Positions 37,965 through 47,066 of a stretch of DNA of 64,000 bases are shown here, piece after piece. Each line of letters starts with the position of its first letter. Position 1 is the first letter of the stretch. Source of the stretch: Pseudomonas parasichuanensis (lineage in GTDB: Bacteria; Pseudomonadota; Gammaproteobacteria; Pseudomonadales; Pseudomonadaceae); NCBI RefSeq assembly GCF_021601385.1, contig NZ_BQHO01000001.1, forward strand, positions 124,001 through 188,000, in the 5' to 3' direction. The notes beneath the pieces were generated by a model that was not told where the DNA came from, did no database searches, and saw only the letters and a list, made by a program, of their open reading frames with translations. The position numbers were made by a program, and so were the translations under genes.

Positions 37965-39026
37965 TCAGGATGGGCTATTTTGTGGCCCCACCTGATGCAA
38001 CTGCCCCAGCCGGCTGCGGGTACGCATCAGGTCGGCAATTGCCCCACCCAAGCTTTCCTCCAGGGCCCGCTGGCCGATCACCGTCAGCTGGCGGTCCTGG
38101 TCATACAGCACATCCACCAGGTTGACGAAGCGTTGCTGCGCCGCCAGCGAACATTCGGCCAGGTCGTCCAGCCCATCGATGATCCATTGATCGTATTGCT
38201 CGGCCAGCGCCAGGTAGTCGATCACAGCGGTGGGCTGTTCGCACAACCCGTTGAAACTGAACATCACCTGTCGGCCATCCACCGCCAGGGCCCGTAATGG
38301 CCGGTTGTTGACCTGCAGCGTGACTGGCTGCCGGGTGGGCAGGTCAAGGCCGTGGCGCTGCGCCGCATCCCCCGGCCAGACATAGTGCCCCTGGGTGAAG
38401 CACTGGTGCTCACGGTTGGCCGGCAGGCTGCGAAAATCGGTGTCGCCACCCACTTCCAGCACCTGCATGCGGCCATTGATCAGGCGGATCACCGGCAAGA
38501 AGCGTTCGTGGTAGAGCGGGTTGGGCAGCAGCCCCTCGGGCGCGTAGTTGGAGGTCACCAGCAGCAAGATGCCGCGCTCGAACAAGGCATTGAACAGCCG
38601 GGTCAGCAGCATGGCGTCGCCGATGTCGTGCACGTGGAACTCATCGAAGCACAGGACCTGCACGTCACCCAGCAATTCGTCGAGGGTTGCCCCCATGGCA
38701 TCGTCCAGTGCCCGGTGGCGGTGCATGCCCTGGTGCAGGCGGGCGAAGAAGTCGTGAAAGTGCAGGCGGCGCTTCTGCGCCACCGGTACCGCCTCGAAGA
38801 AGTTGTCGAGCAGCCAGCTCTTACCGCGGCCAACCGAGCCATGCAGGTACAGGCTGCGTGGTTGCCCGTCGTCCAGCGCCGCCAGCTGCGCGGCCATGGC
38901 CTCGATCACCCGGCACTGGCCGTCGCTCAGGGTGTAGCTGCGCTCGGCGGCCTTGGCTTGGAAGTGGGCCAGAAGCGCACAAGGTTGTCGCCTGGAGGTC
39001 TGCAGGCGCTGGTTCAGTTGTCGCAT
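37965..39026 (-). CDS. ZapE/AFG1-family ATPase
   Basis: The 353-residue AAA-like ATPase has a Walker A loop LYLHGSVGRGKSWLLDNFF, Walker B VLCFDEFHVHDIGDAM and sensor segment LLLVTSNYAPEGLLPNPL. In E. coli ZapE binds FtsZ at the division ring under low oxygen; pseudomonads often have more than one copy, so this may be a paralogue. I start it at the ATG at 39026 (MRQLNQRLQ); the open frame extends 29 codons upstream from a TTG, and neither start has a good ribosome site. Confidence 0.83.
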   Translation of the reverse strand: MRQLNQRLQTSRRQPCALLAHFQAKAAERSYTLSDGQCRVIEAMAAQLAALDDGQPRSLYLHGSVGRGKSWLLDNFFEAVPVAQKRRLHFHDFFARLHQGMHRHRALDDAMGATLDELLGDVQVLCFDEFHVHDIGDAMLLTRLFNALFERGILLLVTSNYAPEGLLPNPLYHERFLPVIRLINGRMQVLEVGGDTDFRSLPANREHQCFTQGHYVWPGDAAQRHGLDLPTRQPVTLQVNNRPLRALAVDGRQVMFSFNGLCEQPTAVIDYLALAEQYDQWIIDGLDDLAECSLAAQQRFVNLVDVLYDQDRQLTVIGQRALEESLGGAIADLMRTRSRLGQLHQVGPQNSPS

Positions 39027-39215
39027 ATAAGAGGGAGACCAGCGGGGCAAGAGGTGCGTTCCTTGGGAGTGAAGGGAACATCCAGCTTGCACGAATACAG
39101 AGATGACAAGCAATCGGGAGGAGGGAAATGAGAGAGCACCCTGTGGAAGAGTCGGTACTTTGCAGAACTGCCTGAACCGAACAACCTGTTTGGGCTCAGG
39201 CAGAGTTTGGTGGAA

Positions 39216-40421
39216 TCAGTGGGGATGGCGGGCAATCAACCCGTACCCTCTCAGCTCGATGGTCGACTGATCGTTGTAATCAAGAACCAACAGCGTGATG
39301 CACTTGGGCATGGGAGGGGTCAGCAACCAACCGTTGCTTCCGAACGTTGTATCAATTTCCCCGCTCGCATCCAGCCGTACGATCGCGGTGGGCTCATCTT
39401 GGAAGGGGAGCGTATGTTGAACGCCTACCAGCACACCTTGTTTGTCGGGCGTGACTGCGAACGCTACGCTGCGGTCAAACTCAGCTCGCTGGAATAGTCT
39501 CGCATTGCCGCCATTGAATGTTTGATCGACGGTGCCGTCCAGGTTCAGGCGTAGCAAGAACCCGCTATCTGCAACATTACCCACGATGTAGATTGCACCG
39601 TGCGCCTGCACGACGGAGTGGACGTTGATATGGGCCGTGTCGGGATGTCCGGGTAGACGTGTGGCAATCCATATGCCTTCATCGCCAAAACTGGAGATCA
39701 CGGCACCGTTTTTATCTATCGCGCCAACCCAGCCTTGAACATCATCGCCAAGATATCGGTAATACCCATGGTAATAGAATCCATCATGTTTGGTGGCGTT
39801 GTACCGGGCAGCCACCCCCATGGTTAACAACCTATGACCGTTCCTTACGAAGTATCTGCGCATGCCTACTTCATTGAATGTAGTGTCGAGGTTCCCTTTC
39901 AGATCAAACTGTGCGAGCCCAGAGTTTACCGCTTGGCGTAACTTCCCATCGGGGAACTGAGGGACGCTACCGGCATATCCTGCTGCGCTGTCATTACGCT
40001 CCTCTTCGTTCACCATACCGGGTTCTTCAGGGTAAGCGATGACTTTGAAACCCTGGTTGCCGAAACCTGGATCCAACAATCCCGTGTTTTTGTTCAAACG
40101 GAAAATGGAAAATTTTGCAATTTCGCGAAGTGCAACCCCACAGGTCAGATAATCGCCGCTTTCGACAAAGCAGAACCAAGCACCATGTCCCTCCGGTATG
40201 GTGATGTACGCGGTGCCTTGCGCACCAAACGCTGTGACGATCTGACCATCTTGCGTATGCTTGGTTACGAGCACTTGATGTTTGCCTGCTGCAGTTATAG
40301 TTGCCATCGAACTATAGAAAAAGCCTCCCACTAAGTAAGGTGGTCGGGCAATAATTTCAACGGGCTGATCGGTGGGTAGCGATAGGTCGATACGAGTCCA
40401 CGCTTGTTTGGCGGTGTGCAT
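39216..40421 (-). CDS. Delta-60 repeat (beta-propeller-like) protein of unknown function
   Basis: The 401-residue protein is built of units of about 60 residues, each containing a motif like L-D-x-T-F-G-x-x-G: IVTAFGAQG, LDPGFGNQG, LDTTFNEVG, ISSFGDEG, VDQTFNGG and IDTTFGSNG. Such repeats form propeller-like surfaces and are common in secreted or surface proteins, but no signal peptide is visible. The gene is clearly richer in A and T than its neighbours, which suggests transfer. The ATG at 40421 has GGAG nine bases upstream. No partner genes adjoin it. Confidence 0.7.
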   Translation of the reverse strand: MHTAKQAWTRIDLSLPTDQPVEIIARPPYLVGGFFYSSMATITAAGKHQVLVTKHTQDGQIVTAFGAQGTAYITIPEGHGAWFCFVESGDYLTCGVALREIAKFSIFRLNKNTGLLDPGFGNQGFKVIAYPEEPGMVNEEERNDSAAGYAGSVPQFPDGKLRQAVNSGLAQFDLKGNLDTTFNEVGMRRYFVRNGHRLLTMGVAARYNATKHDGFYYHGYYRYLGDDVQGWVGAIDKNGAVISSFGDEGIWIATRLPGHPDTAHINVHSVVQAHGAIYIVGNVADSGFLLRLNLDGTVDQTFNGGNARLFQRAEFDRSVAFAVTPDKQGVLVGVQHTLPFQDEPTAIVRLDASGEIDTTFGSNGWLLTPPMPKCITLLVLDYNDQSTIELRGYGLIARHPH

Positions 40422-40436
40422 GTCTATGTACTCCAA

Positions 40437-41012
40437 TTTACGGAGTGCTTAGTGCACTTCAATAGCGCATGCCTGTCACCTGGCAGATTTATCAGTAGCC
40501 GACCATGCCCTGTGTGCTAAAAGTGGGGATTATCTGATTGAAATGGGGGGGAAGTGAGATGTATTCGCGCGAGGCGGAAAACGACGGGTGATCAGGTCTG
40601 ATGAATGCCGACCTCATCGCCCGCAAGCCCCACACATGGACTGCACAATAGCTGAGCGGCCTTGCGTCGCAAGAGGGCTGTGCAGCAACCCTGGCGATTC
40701 TTGCCGTGATGCTGAAAACCGAGAGCCGCTGTGCAGCCCTTTCGCGGCACAAGGCCGCTCCTACAGAGAATGCGTAAGCCCTAGGCTGTGGGAGCCGGCT
40801 TGCCGGCGATGAGGCCAGTGCAGGCGATTGCTCACGGTCAGGCCAGGCAAAACGGGCGATTTTTACTAACCTGCTGTTTTCCAGCGTTTTTTTTCAAAAA
40901 AAAGCTTCCCACCTGCAAACAACGCTGTTAAAGTGCCGGCCATTCCCGCACAGCAACAAGCGCGGTGAATGATCAGATCGACAGTGCATCAGTCACTTGT
41001 CATATCCGATAC
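40437..41012. other. Non-coding stretch upstream of tRNA-Gln
   Basis: About 575 bases with no credible gene. It holds two REP units (see separate entry) and, at 40890-40905, T8 and A8 runs facing each other (TTTTTTTTCAAAAAAAA). The tRNA promoter should lie in the last 100 bases, but I cannot place its boxes with confidence. Confidence 0.5.
40735..40816. repeat. Two REP units of different subtype before tRNA-Gln
   Basis: TTTCGCGGCACAAGGCCGCTCCTACAG (subtype as after the kinase gene, in segments) is followed about 20 bases on by CTGTGGGAGCCGGCTTGCCGGCGATGAGGCC (the CCGGCAAGCC subtype). They belong to different families and cannot form one long hairpin. Confidence 0.7.
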
Positions 41013-41087
41013 AGGGGCGTCGCCAAGCGGTAAGGCAGCAGGTTTTGATCCTGCCATGCGTTGGTTCGAATCCAGCCGCCCCTGCCA
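41013..41087 (+). tRNA. tRNA-Gln (anticodon UUG)
   Basis: A 75-base cloverleaf. The acceptor AGGGGCG pairs with CGCCCCT, followed by G and an encoded CCA. The D-arm is GCCAAGCGGTAAGGC. The anticodon arm GCAGG-TTTTGAT-CCTGC has TTG at 41045-41047. The T-arm contains GGTTCGAATCC. It stands alone, downstream of the A/T-rich propeller gene and convergent with the hybrid kinase gene. Confidence 0.95.
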
Positions 41088-41122
41088 TTTTCTCTATCTC
41101 CAAGCAGTATCTCGCTATCGCC

Positions 41123-43534
41123 TCAGGGCGATTTTTTCGTTTCTGTCCCCCGGTTTTCCAGCAGCTCGGCCAGTGCCAGGGCCAGCACGTGCTCGTGCAC
41201 TGGTTTCTGGATCACCAGGCTGTTGGGCAGCTCCATGTCCTCAAGCTCGGCGTACCCCGTGAGAAACACCACCGGCAGCTGCGGGTAACGTTCTCGGGCC
41301 GCCAGGGCCAGTTGCGCGCCATCGAACTCGGGCATGGCGAAGTCGGTGAGCAGCAGGTCGGTGCGTACGTCGAGCTGGGCCAGGGCCTGTTCGCCGCTGT
41401 GCGCCTCGCGCACCTCATAGCCCAGGCGGCGCAGCACGTCGCCGATCAATTCACGTACCAGATGGTCGTCGTCCACCAGCAGGATGTGGCGGTTGCCGCC
41501 ATCGGCCAATTGGCTGCGCGCCCTGAACGGGTCCGGCGGGCTGGCGCTGGCCTGCGCCCGAATGGCCGGCAAGTAGACGCTGACCTGGGTGCCGCGCCCA
41601 GGTGCGGTCTCCAGGCCCACGCCACCACCGGACTGCTTGGCAAAGCCGAACACCTGGGCCAGGCCCAACCCCGAACCCTTGCCGGTGTCCTTGGTGGTAA
41701 AGAACGGCTCGAACACTTTGGCCGCGATCTCTTCGCTCATGCCGCACCCTGTGTCGCGAATGCTCAGCCGCACGTAGTCGCCTGGCTCCGGGTCTTGCGG
41801 GTTGCTCGGGGTGGTACTGACATGGGTGTTCCGGGTGGCCAGTATCAGCTGGCCTCCGCTGGGCATGGCATCACGGGCGTTGATCGCCAGGTTGAGGATG
41901 GTCATCTCGGTCTGGGTCGGGTCGGTGAGCGCCTGCCACAGCTGGGTGTCCAGCTCCAGGCGAACCGAGATGCTGCCCCCCAGGGTGTGTCGCAGCAATT
42001 CTTCCAGCCCGGCCAGGGTCCGGTTGAGGTTCAGTGGCACCGGTTCCAGGCGCTGCTTGCGCGAGAACGCCAGCAGTTGCGCGGTCAGCTTGGCGCCGCG
42101 CTCGCCGGCTTCGCGGATGTTTTGCAGGCGTTTGCCGGCGCTGTCCATCCGGCCGTTGTCCAGCTCGCTTTGCAGGAAGCTGGCGCCGGTGAGAATGACC
42201 GTCAGCAAGTTGTTGAAGTCGTGAGCCACCCCGGCGGTGAGCTGGCCGACAGCCTCCAGCCGCTGCATCTGCTGCAGCGCGGCCTCTACGCGCTCACGTT
42301 CGGCGATCTGTTCGCGCAGGCGTTCGTTGGCGTTGGCCAGGTCCAGAGCGGCTTCGCGTTCGCTGCTGATGTCGCGGGCCACCACATGCAGCAGGGTGTC
42401 GTCCGCCACCACCACCCAGGACAGCCAGCGCTGCTGGCCGCTGGCGTGCATGATGCGCCCGACGAAACGGGCACTGCTGCGCCCGAGCGACAACGTGGCG
42501 AGCTCTGTGAGCAAGGCGTCCTGTTCGGCTTCGGGCAGCAACTGCAGCAGCGAGATCTGCCCCAGGCGTTCGCGGCTGAAGCCCAGGCAGGCTTCCCAGG
42601 CCGGGTTCAGCGCCACGGGGGTGAGGTCCTTGTTCAGTACCGCCAGCAAGTCCTGGGACAGCTCCCAGGCGCGGTCACGTTCGCGGGTGCGGCGTTCAAC
42701 GCGCTCACCGAGCATTGCGTTGAGCTGTTCCAGGGTGCGGGTAGCCTGGCGCTGTTGGTGAATGTCCTGCAGCACGCCGGTGAAGCGTACGCACTGCCCG
42801 TCGACGAAATGAGTCTGGCCGCTGGACAGCAGCCAGCGGGGTTCCAGGCCATCCGCTTGGTGGATGCGAAACTCCACCCGATAACGGCCGCCGCTGTCCG
42901 GGCGCATCGCTTGCTCGACCGCCGCGCGCACGTGCGGCAGGTCGTCGGGGTAAACGCCGGCATAAAACAGCTCAAGGCTCATGGCGCTGTCGACCGGCAG
43001 GCCGAACAGCAGCTTGCAGCGCTCGTCCCAGTTCATCTGGCCATCTTGCGGGCGATAGTCCCAGGTCCCCATGCCAGCGGCATCGATGGCGATGCGCGCG
43101 CGCGCTTCGACTTCCGCCAGCGCTTCTTCGGCACGGCGTCGGCGCTGACGTTCCTGGACTTCACCCAACGCCCGGTGTACGGCCTTGGGCAGCAGTGGCA
43201 GGTTCTTCTTCAGCACGTAGTCGGTGGCGCCCAGGCGGATCATCTCCACCGCGTGCTCTTCGCCATAGATGCCGGAGAGGAAGATGAACGGCACGTCCGG
43301 CGCCAGGCGTTGGGCGGTGGCCAGTACCTCGGCACCGGAGGAACCCGGCAGCACGCAGTCGCAGAGGATCAGGTCGAAGCGCTCTTCGCCCAGGGCCAGT
43401 GCAGTGCCGACGTGCTCGAACACCCGCCGTGGCTGCACCTGCAACCCACTGCGCTCCAGGCGCAGCAGGATCAGTTCGGCATCCATGCTGCTGTCTTCGA
43501 CCATCAGCAATTTCAATGGCGTTTGCTGCATCAT
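41123..43534 (-). CDS. Hybrid sensor histidine kinase (REC-PAS-PAS-HisKA-HATPase-REC)
   Basis: This 803-residue protein starts with a receiver domain (LLMVEDSSMDAELILLRL; Asp in LILCDCVLPG; Lys in YVLKKNLPLL). Two PAS domains follow (about 150-265 and 300-410), then the kinase core (H-box GQLTAGVAHDFNNLL; LNLAINARDAMP; DTGCGM; GKGSGLGLAQVFGF). It ends with a second receiver (ILLVDDDHLVREL; LLTDFAMPEFDG; IQKPV). There is no TM segment, so it is cytosolic. It is third in an operon after the phytochrome and a single-domain regulator, seven bases downstream, which suggests a red-light phosphorelay. Confidence 0.92.
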   Translation of the reverse strand: MMQQTPLKLLMVEDSSMDAELILLRLERSGLQVQPRRVFEHVGTALALGEERFDLILCDCVLPGSSGAEVLATAQRLAPDVPFIFLSGIYGEEHAVEMIRLGATDYVLKKNLPLLPKAVHRALGEVQERQRRRRAEEALAEVEARARIAIDAAGMGTWDYRPQDGQMNWDERCKLLFGLPVDSAMSLELFYAGVYPDDLPHVRAAVEQAMRPDSGGRYRVEFRIHQADGLEPRWLLSSGQTHFVDGQCVRFTGVLQDIHQQRQATRTLEQLNAMLGERVERRTRERDRAWELSQDLLAVLNKDLTPVALNPAWEACLGFSRERLGQISLLQLLPEAEQDALLTELATLSLGRSSARFVGRIMHASGQQRWLSWVVVADDTLLHVVARDISSEREAALDLANANERLREQIAERERVEAALQQMQRLEAVGQLTAGVAHDFNNLLTVILTGASFLQSELDNGRMDSAGKRLQNIREAGERGAKLTAQLLAFSRKQRLEPVPLNLNRTLAGLEELLRHTLGGSISVRLELDTQLWQALTDPTQTEMTILNLAINARDAMPSGGQLILATRNTHVSTTPSNPQDPEPGDYVRLSIRDTGCGMSEEIAAKVFEPFFTTKDTGKGSGLGLAQVFGFAKQSGGGVGLETAPGRGTQVSVYLPAIRAQASASPPDPFRARSQLADGGNRHILLVDDDHLVRELIGDVLRRLGYEVREAHSGEQALAQLDVRTDLLLTDFAMPEFDGAQLALAARERYPQLPVVFLTGYAELEDMELPNSLVIQKPVHEHVLALALAELLENRGTETKKSP

Positions 43535-43541
43535 GCCGGCC

Positions 43542-44003
43542 TCAGTGGTTGCTGCCAGGGTTCAGGCATGGGATGCCGGGCGCAGGCTTGTCGAGCACCG
43601 CCCAGAACACTTCGAGGCCGGCGATGGCGCTGACGAAGTCCTTGAACTCCACGGGCTTGACCAGGTAGGCACTGACCCCCAGCTCGTGGGCACGCTGCAG
43701 GTCGGGCTTTTCCTGGGAAGAGGTCAGCATGATGATCGCAAGGGTGCGCAACTGCGGGTGGGCGCGTACCTGGGCCAGCACCTCCAGGCCATCGACCTTG
43801 GGCAGCTTGAGGTCCAGCAGCATCACCGCCGGGTTGCCCGTTTCACGCTCGGCGTGGGCATTGCGCCGCAGCAGGTAGTCCAGGGCCTCGGCACCGTCGC
43901 GCAGCACGACCACCTCATGGGCCAGCTGGCTGCGCTCCAGCGCCAGCAGGGTAAGCTCCAGGTCCCTGGGGTTGTCTTCGACCAGCAGGATGGGCTTGGG
44001 CAT
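43542..44003 (-). CDS. Single-domain response regulator (Rcp1-like)
   Basis: The 153-residue receiver-only protein starts MPKPILLVEDNPRDLELTLLAL. It has the phospho-acceptor Asp in VMLLDLKLPKVDGLEVL, the MLTSSQE switch Thr/Ser region and the Lys of YLVKPVEF. Such Rcp1-type regulators are the usual partners of bacteriophytochrome kinases. It lies 14 bases after the phytochrome stop and 7 bases before the hybrid kinase, so it probably carries phosphoryl groups between them. Confidence 0.92.
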   Translation of the reverse strand: MPKPILLVEDNPRDLELTLLALERSQLAHEVVVLRDGAEALDYLLRRNAHAERETGNPAVMLLDLKLPKVDGLEVLAQVRAHPQLRTLAIIMLTSSQEKPDLQRAHELGVSAYLVKPVEFKDFVSAIAGLEVFWAVLDKPAPGIPCLNPGSNH

Positions 44004-44017
44004 GATCGTCGGCAGCC

Positions 44018-46264
44018 TCAGGCAGTCGTCGGTTGGTGAGGAAGGGTGAAGTGGAAGCTGGCGCCCTGGTCGAGCTGGCCGTTGGCCCATACCCGACCGT
44101 CGTGGCGCTCGATGATCCGCCGCACACTGGCCAGGCCGATCCCGGTGCCTTCGAACTCCTCCATGCGGTGCAGGCGCTGGAACACGCCGAACAGCTTGTC
44201 GACGTAGGCCATGTCGAAGCCCACCCCGTTGTCGCGCACGTACACCTCGGTTTCGTGTCGATGGCGCACGGCACCGATCTCGATGAGGGCTGCTTCACGG
44301 CCCCGGCTGTACTTGATGGCGTTGGCGATGAGGTTATGCAGGACCATGTTGATGAACGCCGGGTCGGCGATCACCTTGGGCAGTGGCGCCACCGACCAGG
44401 TGATCGACCTCCCGGCATAGTCCGGTGCCAACTCCGTGCGGATCAACTCGACCAGTGCATTGAGGTCGACATCGCACAGGCGCAGGGCCGAGCGGCCCAT
44501 TTGCGAGAAATTGAGCAGGTTGTCGACCAGGGTGCCGGCAAATTGCGCGGCTTCCTCGATATGGCCGAGGAAACGCTTGCCGCGCTCGGTCAGCTGCGCA
44601 CCTTCGATCTCGCCCAGCAGCTCGCTGTAACCGGCGATATGCCGCAGCGGTGCACGCAGGTCGTGGGACACGCTGTAGGAGAACGCTTCAAGTTCCTGGT
44701 TGGAGCGCTTCAGTTCACCGGCCAGTTGCGCCAGTTCCTCGGCCTTGCGCAGGACGATGCCCAGCACCGCGCCGCGCAGTTCGGTCACGGCCTCAATGAT
44801 CAACGGGTCCCAGGGGTTACTGAAATCACGGACTTCCTCCTGCCAGCAGTCGAAACTGTGCCGCGGGTTGAGGTTGCCCAGCGGGCCGACCTGCTTGTCC
44901 GGGCGCCCGGCCCAGTTGACCGTATGCGCCTGTTCGGGGCGGAACCACAGCAGGTAGTGCGAGTGCAGCTGCGAGATGGCCACCGCCAGCACGCCGGCGG
45001 CATGTTCGGCCAGCGCCGGAAGCGCTTCGATGTCGCGGCGTGCATTGTCGGTGTGGAACAGCGTCTCGTCGCCACGCTCGGCCAGCCAGCGCACCAGGGC
45101 ATTGATCTGTGCCGCCGGCGGCGTTTTGCCAATCAGGTCGCAGCGCTCGGCGCTGACGATCGCCGCGCCCGAGGCTCCGGCAAACTGCAGCATCACTTCG
45201 GGCAGGGCCAGCAAGCCTGCGCTGACGCTGTCGTGGTCGGCCATCGACGCGAGCATGTGCACGATGCGCTGGCGCAGGTCGAGCACACGGCGGGTGCTGG
45301 CGTGCTTCTCAAAGGCTTCGATCTGCAGCGACAGCACGTTGGCCAGCAGCTCGCAGGCGGTGCGAGTCTGGAAGCCTACCGCGCGTGGTTGCTCGTGATG
45401 GCAGGAGATCAGGCCCCAGAGCTGGCCATCAACCACGATCGACAGCGACATCGAGGCCAGCGTGCCCATGTTGCGCATGTACTGCAGGTGCACCGGCGAG
45501 ACGCTGCGCAACGCTGCGAAGCTCATGTCCAGGGCGTTGCCGGTACGTGGGTTGGTGGCAGGCCGCAGCGGGGAGGGTAGGTAGTCGGCGTCCTCGATCA
45601 CACGGATGCGGTTGATGCGATACAGCTCGCGGGCCTGGCGCGGGATGTCCGAGGCCGGGAAGCAATGGCCCAGGTAGAGGGGGTAGCCGGGGTCGGCGTC
45701 CTCGGCGAGTACCGTACCGGTGCCTTCGGCGTCGAAGCGATAGGCCTTGACCCGGCCGAAGCCGGTGATGCGCTTGATCTGCCGTACCGAGCGCTGCAGC
45801 AACTCTTCGATACTGGTGGCCTGGTGCAAGGTACTGATGAAGGCCCGCACCAGCGGGTAGTAGTCGCCTTGCTGGGCATCCGTTTCGTGACAGGTCTCGA
45901 ACTCAAGGATCAGCACCTGGTCGTGGCGGTGGGCGAGCACCCGCAGTGCGGCCTGGCAGGGCGCGCCCTCGCGTAGCCGCACATCCCCGATGTGGAAGGG
46001 GAATACCTCGTCGGCGGGCAGTCGGCCCAGGTGGCCATGCAGGTCGAAGGTGTTGTCGAGCAGCGCAGGGAGGGCCTGGCCAAGCAGCTCGCGGGCAGAC
46101 ACGCCCAGCCATTGCTCGACATTCTCGCTGGCCTGCAGGATGCGCAGGTCATGCTCGTCCAGCACCAGCAGGAAGCCCTGTGGCTGGATGCTGCCAGGTA
46201 CCTGGATCGGTTCCTCGGCGCAACGCTCGATGGCTTGGTCGAGCGGGTTGGGGGGGGTGCTCAA
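44018..46264 (-). CDS. bphP: Bacteriophytochrome (biliverdin-binding red/far-red sensor kinase)
   Basis: This is a 748-residue protein if started at the TTG at 46264, which has GCAGGAG at ideal spacing and gives the family-like N-terminus MSTPPNPLDQAIERCAEEP. The Cys in ERCAEEPIQVPGSIQPQG is the biliverdin-attachment residue of bacterial phytochromes. PAS, GAF (FPASDIPRQARELY; RSVSPVHLQYMRNMG; WGLISCHH) and PHY domains follow. The kinase has H-box SYSVSHDLRAPLRH and ATPase boxes NAIKYSRG, DNGVGFD and GTGIGLASV. No heme oxygenase gene (bphO) adjoins it. It is divergent from the pilus operon. Confidence 0.93.
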   Translation of the reverse strand: MSTPPNPLDQAIERCAEEPIQVPGSIQPQGFLLVLDEHDLRILQASENVEQWLGVSARELLGQALPALLDNTFDLHGHLGRLPADEVFPFHIGDVRLREGAPCQAALRVLAHRHDQVLILEFETCHETDAQQGDYYPLVRAFISTLHQATSIEELLQRSVRQIKRITGFGRVKAYRFDAEGTGTVLAEDADPGYPLYLGHCFPASDIPRQARELYRINRIRVIEDADYLPSPLRPATNPRTGNALDMSFAALRSVSPVHLQYMRNMGTLASMSLSIVVDGQLWGLISCHHEQPRAVGFQTRTACELLANVLSLQIEAFEKHASTRRVLDLRQRIVHMLASMADHDSVSAGLLALPEVMLQFAGASGAAIVSAERCDLIGKTPPAAQINALVRWLAERGDETLFHTDNARRDIEALPALAEHAAGVLAVAISQLHSHYLLWFRPEQAHTVNWAGRPDKQVGPLGNLNPRHSFDCWQEEVRDFSNPWDPLIIEAVTELRGAVLGIVLRKAEELAQLAGELKRSNQELEAFSYSVSHDLRAPLRHIAGYSELLGEIEGAQLTERGKRFLGHIEEAAQFAGTLVDNLLNFSQMGRSALRLCDVDLNALVELIRTELAPDYAGRSITWSVAPLPKVIADPAFINMVLHNLIANAIKYSRGREAALIEIGAVRHRHETEVYVRDNGVGFDMAYVDKLFGVFQRLHRMEEFEGTGIGLASVRRIIERHDGRVWANGQLDQGASFHFTLPHQPTTA

Positions 46265-46527
46265 AGGGATCTCCTGCAGGTTCCGTCCACGCACGAGGTA
46301 TGACGGTAACAGAAGGCCGGATGTTTTGTCGGAACAAGGTGTATTGGGTTGTGGAATTTGCTGATGCATGCCCGAGAGCAGGGTGAAATTCCGCAGTGGC
46401 TGCAGTGTGTTTCCTGCGCGTTGCCAGCCCTTTTCATTAATGCCAAAGAGAGGGATCCCACGCCTGTTCGGATCCGATCGCGCTGCTACGCTCAAGCTCA
46501 ACCCTTCCGGACAAGGATCGACCGCTG

Positions 46528-47052
46528 ATGCAACGCTTGATGGCCGCGCTGTTGGGCCTGTGGTTGAGCGGCAGTGCCGTGGCTGCAGAGTTTCTGGTGG
46601 ATGTGCAGGTGCGCGTGCAACGCGGCTGCATGCTGGTCGGCCAGCAGCGCGAGGCGGGTGCCCAGGCCCTCGGGGTGATCGACCTGGGTAGCGCGGCCCG
46701 ACTGGACGGGCCGGGTGCGCCCTTGGGCGGCGCGCTGTTCAGCCAGCGCCCGCCGCGCCTGGAGTGCAACCCCGATACCCCCTATCAAGTACGCGTCGAT
46801 GGCGGCCAGCATGGCGGCACCGGTGCGCTGCGTTACCTGGCCAGCGACGACCGCCAGGCCAAGCCGATCCCTTATCGCCTGTTCCGCGACGCCGCCTGGC
46901 GTGAGCCGCTCGAGGTTGGGGTGGCGCAGTCGGCGCGGGTGCCGGGCAGCGGCTCGGTGGAGCTGCCGCTGTTTGCGCGGATCGACTCCCTGGCCTGGGT
47001 GCCGCGCGCCGGCCTGTACGCCGACCTGCTCAAAGTCACGGTCACCTGGTGA
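46528..47052 (+). CDS. Spore-coat-U-domain pilus subunit (Csu/CupE-type, first)
   Basis: The 174-residue secreted protein has a signal peptide (MQRLMAALLGLWLSGSAVAA) and an SCPU domain with two Cys residues (RGCMLVG and RLECNP) and the C-terminal donor-strand-like VTVTW. It is first of seven genes of a chaperone-usher pilus of the archaic Csu class. It is the most diverged subunit here, so probably a minor or adaptor pilin. The start at 46528 has AAGGA upstream. Confidence 0.87.
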   Translation: MQRLMAALLGLWLSGSAVAAEFLVDVQVRVQRGCMLVGQQREAGAQALGVIDLGSAARLDGPGAPLGGALFSQRPPRLECNPDTPYQVRVDGGQHGGTGALRYLASDDRQAKPIPYRLFRDAAWREPLEVGVAQSARVPGSGSVELPLFARIDSLAWVPRAGLYADLLKVTVTW

Positions 47053-47066
47053 GGAGCCACGCCATC

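Noticed and set aside
40492-40812. Small open frames between the delta-60 gene and tRNA-Gln
   Set aside because: They overlap REP units and have no ribosome site or recognisable product.
40997-43633. 878-residue open frame antisense to the hybrid kinase, crossing the tRNA
   Set aside because: It runs through tRNA-Gln and mirrors conserved kinase codons. No ribosome site or domain.
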